Of a stretch of DNA of 64,000 nucleotides, positions 45,503-58,600 are shown in pieces. This stretch comes from Atherinomorus stipes (taxonomy: Eukaryota > Chordata > Actinopteri > Atheriniformes > Atherinidae), in the NCBI GenBank assembly GCA_023101725.1, contig JALJCO010012867.1:117207-181206 (forward strand), read 5' to 3'. The notes under the pieces were generated by a model that saw only the letters and a program-made list of their open reading frames with translations, was not told where the DNA came from and searched no databases. The translations under genes and the position numbers were made by a program. The first letter of the stretch is position 1. Every line of letters begins with the position of its first letter.

Positions 45503-48500
45503 ACCACCCGCCCACATTAGTACAATCCATGCCCATTTTCATGAAATGCCTCTGGGTGTGTGGCTGCAGTTGGCTATACTTGCTTATCTGAGCACACACT
45601 ACATCTTGTTCTTGCTTTGAAGTGTTATTCTTTTATCGTCCTAGCGCCACCCGCAGCCTTGTAGTATGTACTGCAGCGGTTTCTTCAGGAGGGTGAAACA
45701 TTTCTCCCGTTTGTTCCCCACCGTTTTCACACCTGGACCGGCTTCTGCGCCATGGGGACATGACTTTCGAGTTGTTTTATTCTGTTAGTAATTTACTGTA
45801 TTTGATAAGGTTTCCATTTCTTCCATTATTCAATCTAAAATTCAGTTTATTATGGATACTTGACATCTAGTTGATTCTAAATTACTAATTTAAAACTAGT
45901 AACTTTTACTATATAAGAGCTCCATCACTTACTTAGTTAAAGTTCAGTAGAAGTATTTAGTAACTCTAAATATGTTTTTTTAAGTAATTAAGCTAACAGT
46001 GTTACATAAAATCCACTTTACTTGAAATAGGCTTTGACTCTGACCATCAGAGCAGACTTGACCCATGTAATGGTCAGTCTAAATGCTCATCTCTGCATAT
46101 ATGTAAGCAGTATCACACTTGGGACTATTTGCAGGCCATTTTTGGTACCTCACTGCATTCATTGATGGCATCACATTACTTATACGACTCACAGTAGTGA
46201 CTTTGATACCTCTGCTGTTTACATATTAAACCTCAGATTATCTGTCTCTACATCAAGAAAGTGCTAGTTTGACCAGAATACCCACGGTGACGTATAGCTA
46301 AAACAAAATGATGACAAAAATGTTGTAATTTCTGCTGTTACAATATTGTGGATGGTGACATCATAATGTCAAGTTAGCACTCTAGTGTCGAGTCAAGCCG
46401 GTTCAGTGATACCCCTTCAACTGTAATCATTATATTTTAGTTTAACACTTCACCACCTTTTAAAGTGACATTTAATTGAGCTTTTTTGCTAATTGCGCGA
46501 GTATAAAAAACATGGTGGTAATAAAGTTTGGAGATTGCTTTGGTAATAGTAACACCTTAAATTCCCACAGCAGAGGGAGAGTCAAACAATAGTACAGAGA
46601 TGGGCAGACATGAGAACACACAAATACCCAGACATGTAGAGACTAAGAACAATGCTTTTCTCTCTGCTCTATCGCTCTCTCCATTATCCTTCAAGACATA
46701 AATACAAGAATTCAATTAAAAGACCATGTAGTGACCTTAACACACATGCACATACATGAACACACACATTGTTGATGTATCAATTAATCACTGCCTGTCA
46801 CTTGACTATTACAGTCTCTGTATCAACAGTGGGCCATAGGAATTACATATATATTTATCAAGTATGTGTTTTTGCCTGTTTGTGTATTTATGAAATGTCA
46901 TTCTGCTGTTTAATGAAATATTCCTGACTCTTGAGATGTTATTAGCTCCAACATCCCCTAGATCTTTTTCTTTACTAGACATTAGTATGCAATATTGCCC
47001 CATATCTACTGTACCTTATGCTATTAAACATTAAAGTTAAATAGCAGGATACTGTATGACCAAAGACCTGGGCCTAAAACTAATATGGTGGGACACACGT
47101 AGACACATACTTAGACATATGTACTTCACAGTGCAAAGCTCAAGATGTTCAGTCACAGTGTCGGATTCAATTTCCATCGGAAACGAGCACTGTTTCGAAG
47201 GTAATTCTTAAAATTGCAATGTTTGAATGAAGAATGTAATCTATTTTCCTCACAGCATCAAATTAAAGTCACTGACGCTGGTCAGCTCATTGCTATTTAT
47301 GTAATGGTCTGCAGGAACTGAAGAAATTCACTGGCTGTATGCCAGATACCAATTCCACTTACCATTTATATGAGGATAAATTTGAGCGTAGTCTCATTTA
47401 TTTGGTGTGCTACAGTGGATACTGTGCTTTTATTCATGTTCTATATTCAATAGATCAGTGGTTTTAAAACTCTTTATGCACAAGGAATAGTAAGGGACTG
47501 GTTTAAATCCCCCCAAAAACAGCACTGTGTATTCAAATCAGTGAACATTTGCATTATTTACGAATATTTAATAAAATAATTTAGATGAAATCCCATCCAA
47601 TCAGCAACATACTAATTAAAAGCAGCCAGTATTTTATTTTGACACCACCAACCTAAAGAACTAAGACCGTCCGAAATCCACACAAGGCAAAGGCATCCCT
47701 CTCCACTGCTTATGAGAGCTTAAAGAACTCATTTGTCAATGTTTTTTTTTTTTTTTTTTTTTTTTCGGTACAGTAGTGGGAAAAAATACAAATATTTTTT
47801 CTATTAACAAGTTCACAAAAATTCAACATCAAAGCTTTTTGTTTTGTTTAGGGTTTTTTGGCAGACTGTTTAAATGAGAAAAAAAAGTATAAAGAAAGAA
47901 AAATATTTTAAAATAAAATCCTGGAGTTAGTTTTTTACATTTTTTATTAAAAAACAAACAAAACAAACAAACATGCTTTTACATTTAAAATGACACCATC
48001 TGAGTTTTAAGAGCAGCTTTTAACAGAAGCTCCACTTTCATTTCACTCATCCTCATCACATAAACTAAACATCACAGCAAGTTACTCTTCTGGTCGGATC
48101 GTCTGAATAAAACAATGCCTAAATAAGTAACATTCAGATGTTTTTACACGCGTTTACACCAAATCAGTCCGTTTTCTAATTGCAAACTTTCAAACATTCA
48201 AACTTGTGTGGTATCACTTTCGCTGCATTATGTTGGAAATGTTCATACCTGACTCAGTCGGCATGCTGCTTCTGTTTTATCGACTTTTTTTCCCCTCCTC
48301 CCTCTTTGTCAAAACCGAGGTGCTCCCAGACGGGGGCTTGAGGCTTGACGGTGCTTCATCTAACTCAATTAGCTCGCATGCCATGTTGTTACGAGTTGTT
48401 AGAAACAGGATAGTAGCGCGCTGCACCAAGTGGATGCGAACATTCACCATTCCGTCACTCAATCATGTCCATTGGCATGCAAAAACTTAATAAAACAATA

Positions 48501-48514
48501 AAGAGCTAAATAAA

Positions 48515-48610
48515 CAAATCCTGCACCCAACAGTTTGGTACAAGGTCGTGCCGGACCGAGAGAAGTGTACCGATCGGTTCAACAAAAGTACACATGCTGT
48601 TGCAGCCCTA
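48515..48610. mobile_element. Terminal fragment of an hAT-like element
   Basis: The right end in reverse reads TAGGGCTGCAACAGCATG and continues GTTGAACCGATCGGTACAC. These resemble the ends and subterminal sequence of a common fish hAT family. The opposite end and the target duplication were not found. Confidence 0.45.
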
Positions 48611-48769
48611 GTGTTCATCTAGGTCCAGCTTCCAATCTCCCCAGGTACTAAACTGATGATACGTGATGGCATCTTTGGAGAGGCCCAATCCCATCCCACA
48701 ATTAAACAGGACCCATGAAGGATCAATAGCAAACATCTCAGTAGATACCCCAAGAAATTTTGACATGTC

Positions 48770-49092
48770 AAATTTTTTACTTATTTTATAGCATCAATTT
48801 ACAACAAGGTCACCTTAAAGCACTTTACAGATGTAATCATTTAGAGTCAATTCACTGGGATCTGATTAAAAGAGACCCAGAGTCCAATTTATGATCACAC
48901 AGGTGATCATACAAGCTGACTCAAAAGTTATTGTAGCTAAGGAAAACCAACAGATTGCATTAAATCTACTTTTTGCCAGTCCCCCATCCTGAGCAAGAAA
49001 GGCAACAGTGTGAAGGAAAACACCTCCCTTTTAACAGGAAGGGAAATCCTCCAGCAGATCTCGGCTCAGGAGGCCATATGTGTAGCCACAGC
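48770..49092. repeat. Dispersed teleost repeat fragment
   Basis: In order: TTATTTTATAGCATCAATTT, CACCTTAAAGCACTTTACA, CCTGAGCAAGAAAGGCAACA, AAACACCTCCCTTTTAACAG, GGAAATCCTCCAGCAGA and CTCGGCTCAGGAGGCCAT. These landmarks belong to a very common fish interspersed repeat known to me from many genomes. I cannot state its class. The 193-codon open frame at 48973-49554 begins inside it. Confidence 0.7.
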
Positions 49093-50373
49093 TCTCTTTT
49101 TGGTAGCAAAATTTTATTTCACATTAAAAAAAATAAATGTGGAATAAAAGAGAACAAGATTATATCTTATATGTTTGGTTTTCATTTAGGACCTTCATTT
49201 GGTACCCATGGAGTACAAGGGTTAGAATATACATCTACAGTAGTAATGTGTTTGTATTATTTAGAATCAACAAAGAAGTTATTTCTCATAAACCAGCTAA
49301 ACACCCTTCAAACACCCTTCAAGCCATTGTTAACAGTGAAGCACTCATTCATTGCATGCCTGTGTGAGTGTTTGCCAAGATTTGTATTCTGTATGATTAT
49401 CAACACAATCCACATTTTGGCTCTGTCATGCTCTTTGTTATGTGGCTGTTTGCTGCCTCTAACAAGTCATAGAGACAGTTATTACCACAGGCAAGGTTAC
49501 AAACCTCAGTACCTACAGACCACAGTGAAAAAACAAGGTTGTTCAATGTGGTAAAACATGAAAAATTGATAACAATGGAACTGACTTCTACAATCCAGCT
49601 TTTTTCAAAAAAGAAAGTTATCTCTAGCAAGCAGGTGCCTCAGTAAGAAGTCTTTCACACTAGAGTTGACATTTTTCTAAGAAGTTATATAGTCTATTAA
49701 GATTTAATGAAACAAATAATTGATGTTTAAGGCATTGTACTCACACTTAAAAACAGAGGCAAGTATTCATTATATTTGTAACACTGCCTAAGATGGTGTG
49801 AAAATATAATTAAAATGATTCAATACAAATGCAAATAACTAAAAGCTTACAATATTCAAATATAAGACATCATGTTTGTTTCAGTTTGTTTATTTCTACT
49901 GTATATAGTATGTTTCTTTCTTTTGCATATAATATATAATCCTTAAATCATGGTAAATACTCATACTATATCAATACTGAACTATAATCTTAAAGCCTCT
50001 ATTTTATTATAACAGGATAATTGACAGACTGGTAGTTCCACTGTTTAATGCAATGTGTTACCTTATTATTTCATTGCGTGATGAATTGACATTTTGTAGG
50101 TGTCATGGGAAATCTCTAATCTACGGTATAGTTGAAAAAGGTCTGGAAGAATTATTCTGACCTTTAGAAATTACTTTGCCAAAAAAAGACCCCTTAACTG
50201 CATTATTTAAGTCAAGAATACTCTTAAGGATATTAGGCAAATTGTTTGTCTTTATCGGTTGATGCTTTTTCAGGATTAGGCCACTTGTTACACAGAAAAA
50301 AAAATATATTCATATTAAAGAAAAAGAAAAATCACCATCTGGTATGCCAGTAAGCAGTTACTCTGATAAACTT
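49093..50373. other. Intronic stretch without recognised elements
   Basis: Very AT-rich. The long + strand open frame here runs out of the dispersed repeat and shows no protein-family motif. Confidence 0.5.
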
Positions 50374-50377
50374 TTAA

Positions 50378-51255
50378 AGGAGTCATCACCCGGAAATCCC
50401 ACTTTTTCAAGTTAAAACATATGTATTGGGACAGGACCTCAGTAAAAACGTGCCAGAAACTCTGGAAAGTGAAAGTGACTTCGTCTTTGAGTGCAGGCTC
50501 TCTCTTCTCACCAGAATCGGCCACAAGAGCGCGCTCTCCATAGCACGCGGTTTGCATTTTTTCCCCCAAATGTCGTGAACTAGAGAGGCTGCTAGCTGCT
50601 AAGCTAGCCTCTTTAGCACCACCTGAAAGCAGCTTATTCCTCCATGGAGTAGGTTATGACCAGCTTTTAGAGAGGGGGCGACGACCAGGAGGGGGGGGGG
50701 GGGGGGGTTGCCCTGGAACAATTTTCAGTGCTTTAACAGGAGGAACAGCACTACCAGGGAGCAGTGGATTATATTTATCAGTGAGGATGTGCACTCGGTA
50801 AGTGCTGCTTGTGTAACTTATTATCTTTTGTGTCAGAGACCAGTAAACGGTGGTTGATGAACGGACAAGCTGCTAATGTAGCTACAGAAGCTAACACTGT
50901 TTGGTTAACTTCACATCAGATGTCCACTCCTTATATTCATCAGAGTCCAGCCCTTTTACTCCGTGGATCCTCTCCATCAACCGTACCGTTATGTTTTAAT
51001 CACGTTTTTCTCTGTTGGGACATCATTTCCTTCACTTGGTCTGTCCTGATAAAACTTTGTTTTGACGTTTGCCTCGTGAACGCACTTACAGACAGGTCTA
51101 ACTCTTGTGCGTATTCTCGCAACAAACAAAAGTTGGGGATAAAAAGAGGTTAAAATGAGCTCATTAAATTTTCATCCCACCCAACTAGAATTAAAAATTC
51201 ATTTGAAGATAATTTAAGAAGGATTGTGTATGTAAAACAGCAGGTTGTGACACCT
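50378..51255. mobile_element. Non-autonomous DNA transposon flanked by TTAA, 878 bp
   Basis: The left end AGGAGTCATCACCCGG and the right end in reverse AGGTGTCACAACCTGC are imperfect inverted repeats directly inside TTAA copies (50374-50377, 51256-51259). Ends of this form also bound the element at 61084-61795. The interior has a gene-like CpG content, a run of 17 G (50691-50707) and no recognisable transposase. Confidence 0.72.
50691..50707 (+). repeat. Poly(G) run of 17
   Basis: An uninterrupted G homopolymer preceded by AGAGGGGGCGACGACCAGGA. It can form a G-quadruplex and is likely to be length-variable and error-prone in sequencing. Confidence 0.95.
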
Positions 51256-51259
51256 TTAA

Positions 51260-54200
51260 GCATACTAAGGGAACTAAGTATAAACATGATGTCAAATTAT
51301 TCATTTTTTTCTGTGCATGAAGTTTACAGCAAATGGCTTCACAAAAGCAACACAAAACAAACACTTTTTTTCAGTTTCTTATTTGAATAACTATTGTGAA
51401 TTCAGCCTTTTTCTAAGGGGAGGGTATGCACAGTAAGCATTTGAGCACAACTGGAAAAGGCTTCATGAAATCGAAACAAAATGAACAGAAAATGTAACAA
51501 TAAATAAGAGCATTTTAATTGTTCTAATACTTTAAACCTTTGCTACTGGCAACTACTGGTTTTTATAAGATACCACATTATACTGTACCTTCACAAAGAA
51601 GCTTTACAACATTGTCACACTGTACCTGCATTTATGCATCTGACTTTCATTTTCTTATTGGTGGCGAATATTTCCACAATATTTGTGATTCAAATTCGGT
51701 CAAACTGTTGTAAGTTTGATTACAGCATTACATTTATGGGACCAGGCTATTCAATGTACAACGGAAATCTCCATAATATGTTGTGTAAGATTAAAATAAG
51801 GTAAATTTTGGGGTGAGGGCGAAGTTTGAAACACCACTGTTGCTAATCCAAGCCAATGTAAAATCATGGAGCCATTTCAAAACATGTAAGTCTGTATCCT
51901 CCACCATCATATTTCTTCTGCTACATTCTTCCTCTGTCTCTCAGAGTTCTATCTCATGCTCTTCTTTCGTTTTGTCTCCCTCCATCCATATATCTTTTTA
52001 ACGACTGTCCCTTTAAGGAGCTGTCAGTCTTGACACCCCTTTAAATGCCACCGGATGCATTCAATCTATCTCTACCTATCTGCAAAACACAGGTGTGTGC
52101 ATGCAAGCGCACACACTATTTGTGCATACCTACATTAATTTGTGTCTCTTCCTGGACATGTATTCATGCATTTGTTTTCTTCTTCCTGTGCATGCGAGTC
52201 AGGGTGAATGTTAAGCGATGGGATAGCCAACAGCCTAAACAAGCTTTAGCTGAGGGGGGTAGTGCTCACTATCTATCTAACTGCCTGGAAAAGAGAGAGA
52301 TGAGGACAGAGAGAGGGAGGGGGAAAGCATGTTCACAACATTTATCATTTAATAGTGGGAGCTACAACTCCTTTTGCAACAGTGAAAGAACTTTTTAATC
52401 TTGTGAACAAAACAAAGGCCATCCAATAATTTGCCATTGTGCTTTTATGTCTTATGGCTCCATTGCAGTTATTAAATCAGTTTCATTATATTGTTGTGTT
52501 TTAATACAGAGTATTGTGGTGTGAACTAGTGTAACATTTGTAACATTGTGTGGTATATCTTGGTATGACCAAGATTTTTCTGTGGGCAAATTTATTTACA
52601 AAAGCCGTCGTCACACTGTATAAAACATAAATGAAACACAGTGCAGTAACTTTAAATAATTTTTGTTTTAAGTAGGAAATAGCATTAATGTTGAAATGTT
52701 TTTGAACAGTATTAATATTTTTAAATTTCCGGCAATATTTATAATGTCTGAAAAATCTTAGTGAATTTGTTACTTGCATGATGTGCAAGATCTTGCAGTC
52801 AGGCTTTATTAATGTTTATTATATATATACAGGTTTTGGAGCAACATGTTTATTCACATATGTTTTCAGTGAATTACTCATGTTTCAGGATGATGGTGCA
52901 GATATTACAGCAGTATAACATCATAACAGAGTTTGGGTGCTAATCCTGCCTGCAGTACAGCTGAAACATGTAACCAGCTGAAAATTGGCAACAAATGATC
53001 CCCCAGACAGCTGCTGAAATTTAATTTCAAACAGAAGAGGGGAATCATGATGTACATACAGAATAGCAACATGCATCTTCCTTTTGGCTTAATTTGGCAT
53101 CTTATTTTCCATGTGTTGTTAATCTGAATCCAGTGGGTTATTACTGTTCTTTTAGTTTACTCTTAAAGTACTTTTTCACTTTAAATGCAAACCATCGTCA
53201 GAGTGTTATGATTATTTAAAAAAATCCACATGGAAAAGCCAGAGGAAGCTGCATTGCTCGCTTTCGTGGGCTCAATCTTTTAGGCACATCAGTTTATGTG
53301 AGTCTGAGTTTCCTCATGTTTGTCTTGGAAATTTTGGCGCTGACAAGAAGGTTAATCCACTCATCAACTGGAGTCAGGGGGGTCTCTCCTCGAGGGTGCA
53401 CAGATAACAGCGATGGCCCCTGTCACCTCCAAAGATGAGAACCCCCATCCTCTCCAATTTATCATCTTCAGACATCACGGCTATGTTGGAAAGGATTAGG
53501 AAGAATGGCTGTTTGCTCTGCCGGGTGCCAATAAGCGTGACAAAGTGTGCTATGCACACAGAGGCATTGGTACGTTCCTTCTTTTAGATGTGTGTAAGCT
53601 TTTGCAGACGAACATGCAAATTTGGGAGCGTGCACATAGGCGAGCAGACAAAGCTACTCTAGCAGGATGCTATCTGCTGGAAGAAATTGGTTTTCTCCCA
53701 TTCTGACTTTCAGTCTGGTGTCACTGAGTCTGTCCATTCAAGCATATGTGTATGAGGGATGATGAGGTTTACTCTGTTAGCCTCTGTGTGTGTGTGTGCA
53801 CGCATTTTCAGAGTTCATTGAGCCAGAAATGTGTCCTTTGATTCATGACTAAATACTCTGTCTTAAGTCAGCATATGCCAAGATGGTATTAATTTTAAAT
53901 TTCCCTGGTCTCTCAGTGCCCACAGTGAATAGTCACACACATTCATTTCCTGTCAATCTCTTTTTGGGTTTATCACATGTTTTATTCTGCTTCTCCTTCT
54001 TTTGAAGACTTTGGTAGCTGAAGTCTGTCTCAGTCTCTCCCTCATCCCCCCTATGCAACTCTGAGGAATGGATCCAGTCAATGAACGGGGTGTAAGGGTG
54101 ACCTCCTCAGGAGGCCTGGGTGTGTTTGTGTGTACTTGGTTGTCTGGGCCTCTGAATTTACTTGTGTGACTAATTTAATGGATAGCATGCCATCATGGTC

Positions 54201-55197
54201 AAGGCCCCTCCACTGATTCACATACATACGTAGGCTACACAAACAATGAAAAACACACACATACACATTCACACACACCCCAGGAAGGGTGGTGAATGAC
54301 TGATTTACAAGACATACCAGTGACTATTGACCACATGTTGTGTAAGCTGAAAAATGACTGTGTGAGCAGCTCTGTGGGTTTGTGTGTGTATGTGCACGTG
54401 CACGCCACTCTGGCTAGCATTGTTAATCAATCACTCACTACAGACCCTGAACTTTGAACACCAGTGAAGGAAATAAATCTCTTGGACATGAAGTGGAAAG
54501 AGAGGAATGGAGGTGAAAAGAAGGGGAACAGCAGCTATTTTTTTTCAATAGATGTGGATACTTTTTATATACAGAATGCCCCTGATGTGGAGTTGCTTTT
54601 ATCACTGATCATTCTAGTTAATTAAAATTAACTTTACCAATGGAGGAGAGAAATGCAGGGGTAGGTTTAGTTCCTCTGAATGATTAAAAGTGAAGATACA
54701 GTGTCAGTAATGCGATGCAATCACTTTAGCCATCACACAAGTCTTTTTATTACAGTTCCCCCACAAATTAATCATCCTAATATTAAATGTAGGTCACAAA
54801 GAAAATTGAAGGATGATTACTTTAACTTTTAATGTAAAGGTGATATTTCCTACTTCAATCCTAAAGCTTTGATCTCAAAGTTCTCAGTAGATTTTCAATT
54901 AAGTAAATGTAGAAAATGGCCAATTGAAAAGATACACTTCCTGAAATGCTCCAATGAAGAAACTAAAGTTAATTATGGAGTCGTCCTCAAACGTATTCAT
55001 AGCTTCCCATTAAAGAATGAAAAAGCAGCTGTCAGTGAAATAAGTTGAAAGTGGCAAACGTAATAAGTACTTAAAAAATTTTATGATTTTTTTTAAAATT
55101 GTGGTTCAACATAAATATTAAAAAACAACAACAATAATCATCATCATCATCAGTCAAAAGTTTGAACTTACCTCCCCTTTAGATTTAATGAGAAAGA
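51260..55197. other. Intronic stretch with one minus-strand protein-like segment
   Basis: AT-rich and mostly featureless, with short GT runs near 53785 and CA runs near 54255, and an ATC microsatellite at about 55136-55152. The open segment at 53374-53583 is listed separately. Confidence 0.5.
53374..53583 (-). other. Unassigned minus-strand open segment, protein-like
   Basis: Between an upstream TAA and a TGA at 53374-53376 the minus strand encodes about 69 residues. They include TLIGTRQSKQPFFLILSNI, SEDDKLERMGVLIFGGDRG and HRCYLCTLEE, mixed and balanced in composition rather than low-complexity. The region is GC-richer than its surroundings. There is no ATG at the start of the open part and the peptide is not recognised. 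It could be a retrocopy fragment, a transposon piece, a conserved element, or chance. Confidence 0.25.
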
Positions 55198-55692
55198 GGC
55201 TGCATTCACACTGCAGCTTACTTCTGATATTTTGCCCATATGTGACTCATTTTGGACTTTTTATGAACACTCTGAATGGCAAAATCTGAACTTTTTAAAA
55301 CACACCGAGGCCATCTTTGTATGTGGACCAGAATCAGATACATATCCAATTTGCGTCAAGCGAAAAAAGACAGACGTCTTTTTTTCTTTGCTGGAGGAGA
55401 TGGGACGTCGTAAGACCAAATGGAGGTCATGTCAGAACAATGTCAGGTCATGTTTATTTCTGGCTCTGACTGCAGATCAACTTTAAACTAATGCACACAT
55501 GTTAACAAGTTTAGCATCCATATTTACCTCCTTAAACACGATGTGCCACGTATGACGTCATGTCTTCCTCTTTTCACTTCAGATCTATGTACATTTCATA
55601 CTGAAGTCTGATGGAAATTGTGTGTAAATGATAATATGAGAAACCATGCAAACAAACTGCATTTAGATAAGACCTCCAGTGTGAATGTCGCC
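55198..55692. mobile_element. DNA transposon with ATTCACACTG ends, about 495 bp
   Basis: The left end GGCTGCATTCACACTGCAG and the right end in reverse GGCGACATTCACACTGGAG match at 16 of 19 bases. Ends of the form GGC-ATTCACACTG are seen in fish PIF/Harbinger-type elements, but a three-base target duplication was not clear. No transposase frame. Confidence 0.6.
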
Positions 55693-58600
55693 AGTGGCAC
55701 TGTATGCGATAGTGTGCAAAAGTTGTAGGCAGGTGTGAAAGAACTGAAAAGTTGCAGCCAAAAACTCCTACCCTCGACATGGAAACTAGGCCAAGTGACT
55801 CAACAATGCACGAAAACATAGGAACTTACTTTTCCATGAAGACTTCTAGCCAGACTTATCTAGACAGTAAAGGATTGTAGCTGGATGCCACTGGTTTCTA
55901 CCAATTCTAAGCTGATGTCACTAATTGACATCTTTCTGATTTCAAAGGCAAAGAAGCTAGGTCTATTTTTCATCTGCTGCATTAAGTTTCCTTGGCAGAC
56001 TCCTGCATCTAAGATCCTCAGCATGTGTGCATCTTTTGTGCTTTGTACCTAAGAGATATGATGCTGGTTTAAAGGCAAAGGGTATCAACCAATATTGATG
56101 TGATCAAGATTTTCTTTTGTTTGCTTACTTTGCATTTTTTGAATTGATAGAAATAATGATTTACATTTGTGAAGCATTCTTGGGTAACAGAATTTTTTTC
56201 ACACAGGTCTAAAACATTTGCTCAGCTGTACATTTAAATATACTACTGTATATATATATATATATATATATATATCTATTATAGCCATCATAGCAGAGTC
56301 ATTGGAGAAATTGGAGATAGGGTCGAAAGAATTCTGCATACTTCAACACAAAATTAATTGTCAAAAACTTGCAGATAAATGAGTTTCAATGGATATCTGC
56401 TATAAGTAAAAAGAAGGAGAACAAGGACTGATTAAAATCAGATGGAACGTTTTGGCCACAATGAACAAAGAAGTTCTACAGAATTTCATAAATAGAACAC
56501 CTCATCCCTTAATCACAGGGTTACATTTATGATTACTTGGTGATTGCTTGTTCCTATGCAGCAATCAGTGTTGCATACAGGTAGAGTAGAAAATCTATTC
56601 AATGAAAAAACTAAAGAAATGTAAAAGCAAGCACCACTACTATCTGATGTTTGTTCACAGTGTAATATCCACAGCAAGTGCCAATGACTGAGACCAGTAG
56701 GAGGTTCCTCCTGGCTCTTGCTGGTTGCTTTCATTCAGGCAGAGTGGATTCCTGGCTACTCTGCATGACAGTTTCAGAAAATATTAAGAAAACTGACTTC
56801 ATTCAAGTTGCAAACATTTGCTTGAACCAATCCCCAAAACTTCAAAAGACAATTTGATGAATTCCAAACATTGAATAAATGAGCCCAAGCAACCTAGGGA
56901 AACATTTAATGTTATTATCAACTCAATGAAAGGAATTAGCTTCTTGGTTTGTAGAAATCCGGGAATAAAGGGGTTAATCTAAGTAGTGATTTTTAAGTTG
57001 GGTCAACTGATGTGCTTATTTGACACTTTTCCCTCTTTTATCACATCTGATTTAGCAGTATGGGTCAGCATGCAATAAGGCCCTACAGAAACCTGATCAT
57101 GACCCTTTCACTTTGATTTATGTCTCATGTTGAGACATGGGAAGATCTAAAACATGCTCCGCAGGGGTCCCAGAGAACAGGAATGAGAAACACTGTTATA
57201 AGACAGGGTTTGTCAGATGTTCATATAAATATTAACCATGTAACTGCATGATGAAACGATACAGAAATGCAAGAAATATGATGTTGAAGAAAAAAATGCA
57301 CTCATCAAAATACTAAATAAGTGCATGTTAGAGGTTTAATTACGCCCAGTCTCCATGACTGTTTTATAAATGTGATTGATATAAATGTGATAAAAGTGTC
57401 ATGACATACAGGTATCTGTTGTACTTGACCAGCCATTGGTGCAAAAACATCAGCTAAATGCTCTTGCTGTTTTGTTTTTCTTATATCTTTTCTGCATATT
57501 TTTTCAGATAATAATATTGATGGTAATAAAACATGGATAGTGAAAAAAAAAAGAAAAAAATTTCATACAACAGAAACTAAATCCCAGGTAGTTGTATAAT
57601 ATTCAAAGTACAGTTTAGTTTTGTTCTCCAAATTCAAGAAAGATAGACATTAATATTTGTGTCATGCTATATAATACTACCAGACAGGTGTAGAAAACCA
57701 TCCCTGCCTGGTAGTATTGGGTTGAGAGGAACTGGTTTTTAAATTGACACAGTTACTACTTTCCCCGTGGAAAACGTCAGGGAGAGAGGAAGGGAAAAGA
57801 TAGATGAAGGAGCATAGAGAGAGTGAGTATGGGAATAGGAGGTTCAGAGCGGTTTGGTTGTGGGGTCAGACTTTAGGTCAGTATCAACTCAATAAAATAC
57901 ACACCAGCAAGTGAAAGTACACGTTCACACCCACAGACAAGCATAGATCTACACACTTTCTGTAGCTCACAGAGAAATACTCCCAGTGGTCTCTTGGTGG
58001 TGTTACTTCAGAGTTTAGGGACTGATAGCTATACATACTGACACCAGCTGAGGGGGAGTTAAAACCCATAAACCTGAGCATCCAGTCCTTTTCCCTTCCT
58101 TCAATAATTTTTTTAAATCTTGACCTTTTAATTCTAACAACTTATTTGACTATTGGATTACATCATTTGCATGTGTTCAGTTCACAAAGATGCAGCAGCT
58201 GAAATCTAAGATTACAATATTATTTTAATTGGATGAAAGTACATATTTCTACCCAGCAGTCTCCTTCATCTTTATCTTCCTTAATGAATGTTTTTCAGTT
58301 GTTTTAGAAGAAATAATCTGCATACTATTATTTATCTCTTTGTGCCAATGGTTCGTCCTTTCTTTTCTTTTGAAATTCTTCACCTCTCCCTCCTACCATC
58401 ATTGCAGTACTTTTAATGAAAATCTCCTCTCTTTCTTGGCAATGAAGACTATTAGATGCAAGGATAGAAAAAACAGAAAGGGATTCTCGCAATTGCATTA
58501 GCTAGAATGCATGCATGCCTTTTTTGGAAAAAAAAAAAAGTAAATTAAAATAAAGACTGGTATGTTTGTGTTGAAGTGTGTATGATCTTGTGCATTACCG

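Larger units (their letters stand above)
44035..48769. other. Intronic stretch with degenerate CA repeats and a short telomere-like run
   Basis: Degenerate CATA/CACA sequence fills about 44940-45130. Three CCTAAC units lie at about 45483-45502. A run of 24 T sits at 47742-47765. The rest is AT-rich and unassigned except for the SINE-like head (44570-44705) and the hAT-like end near 48610 listed separately. Confidence 0.5.

Noticed and set aside
48973..49554. 193-codon open frame on the + strand
   Set aside because: It starts inside a known-looking dispersed repeat and continues into AT-rich sequence with no family motif. A competing frame is open over the same bases.
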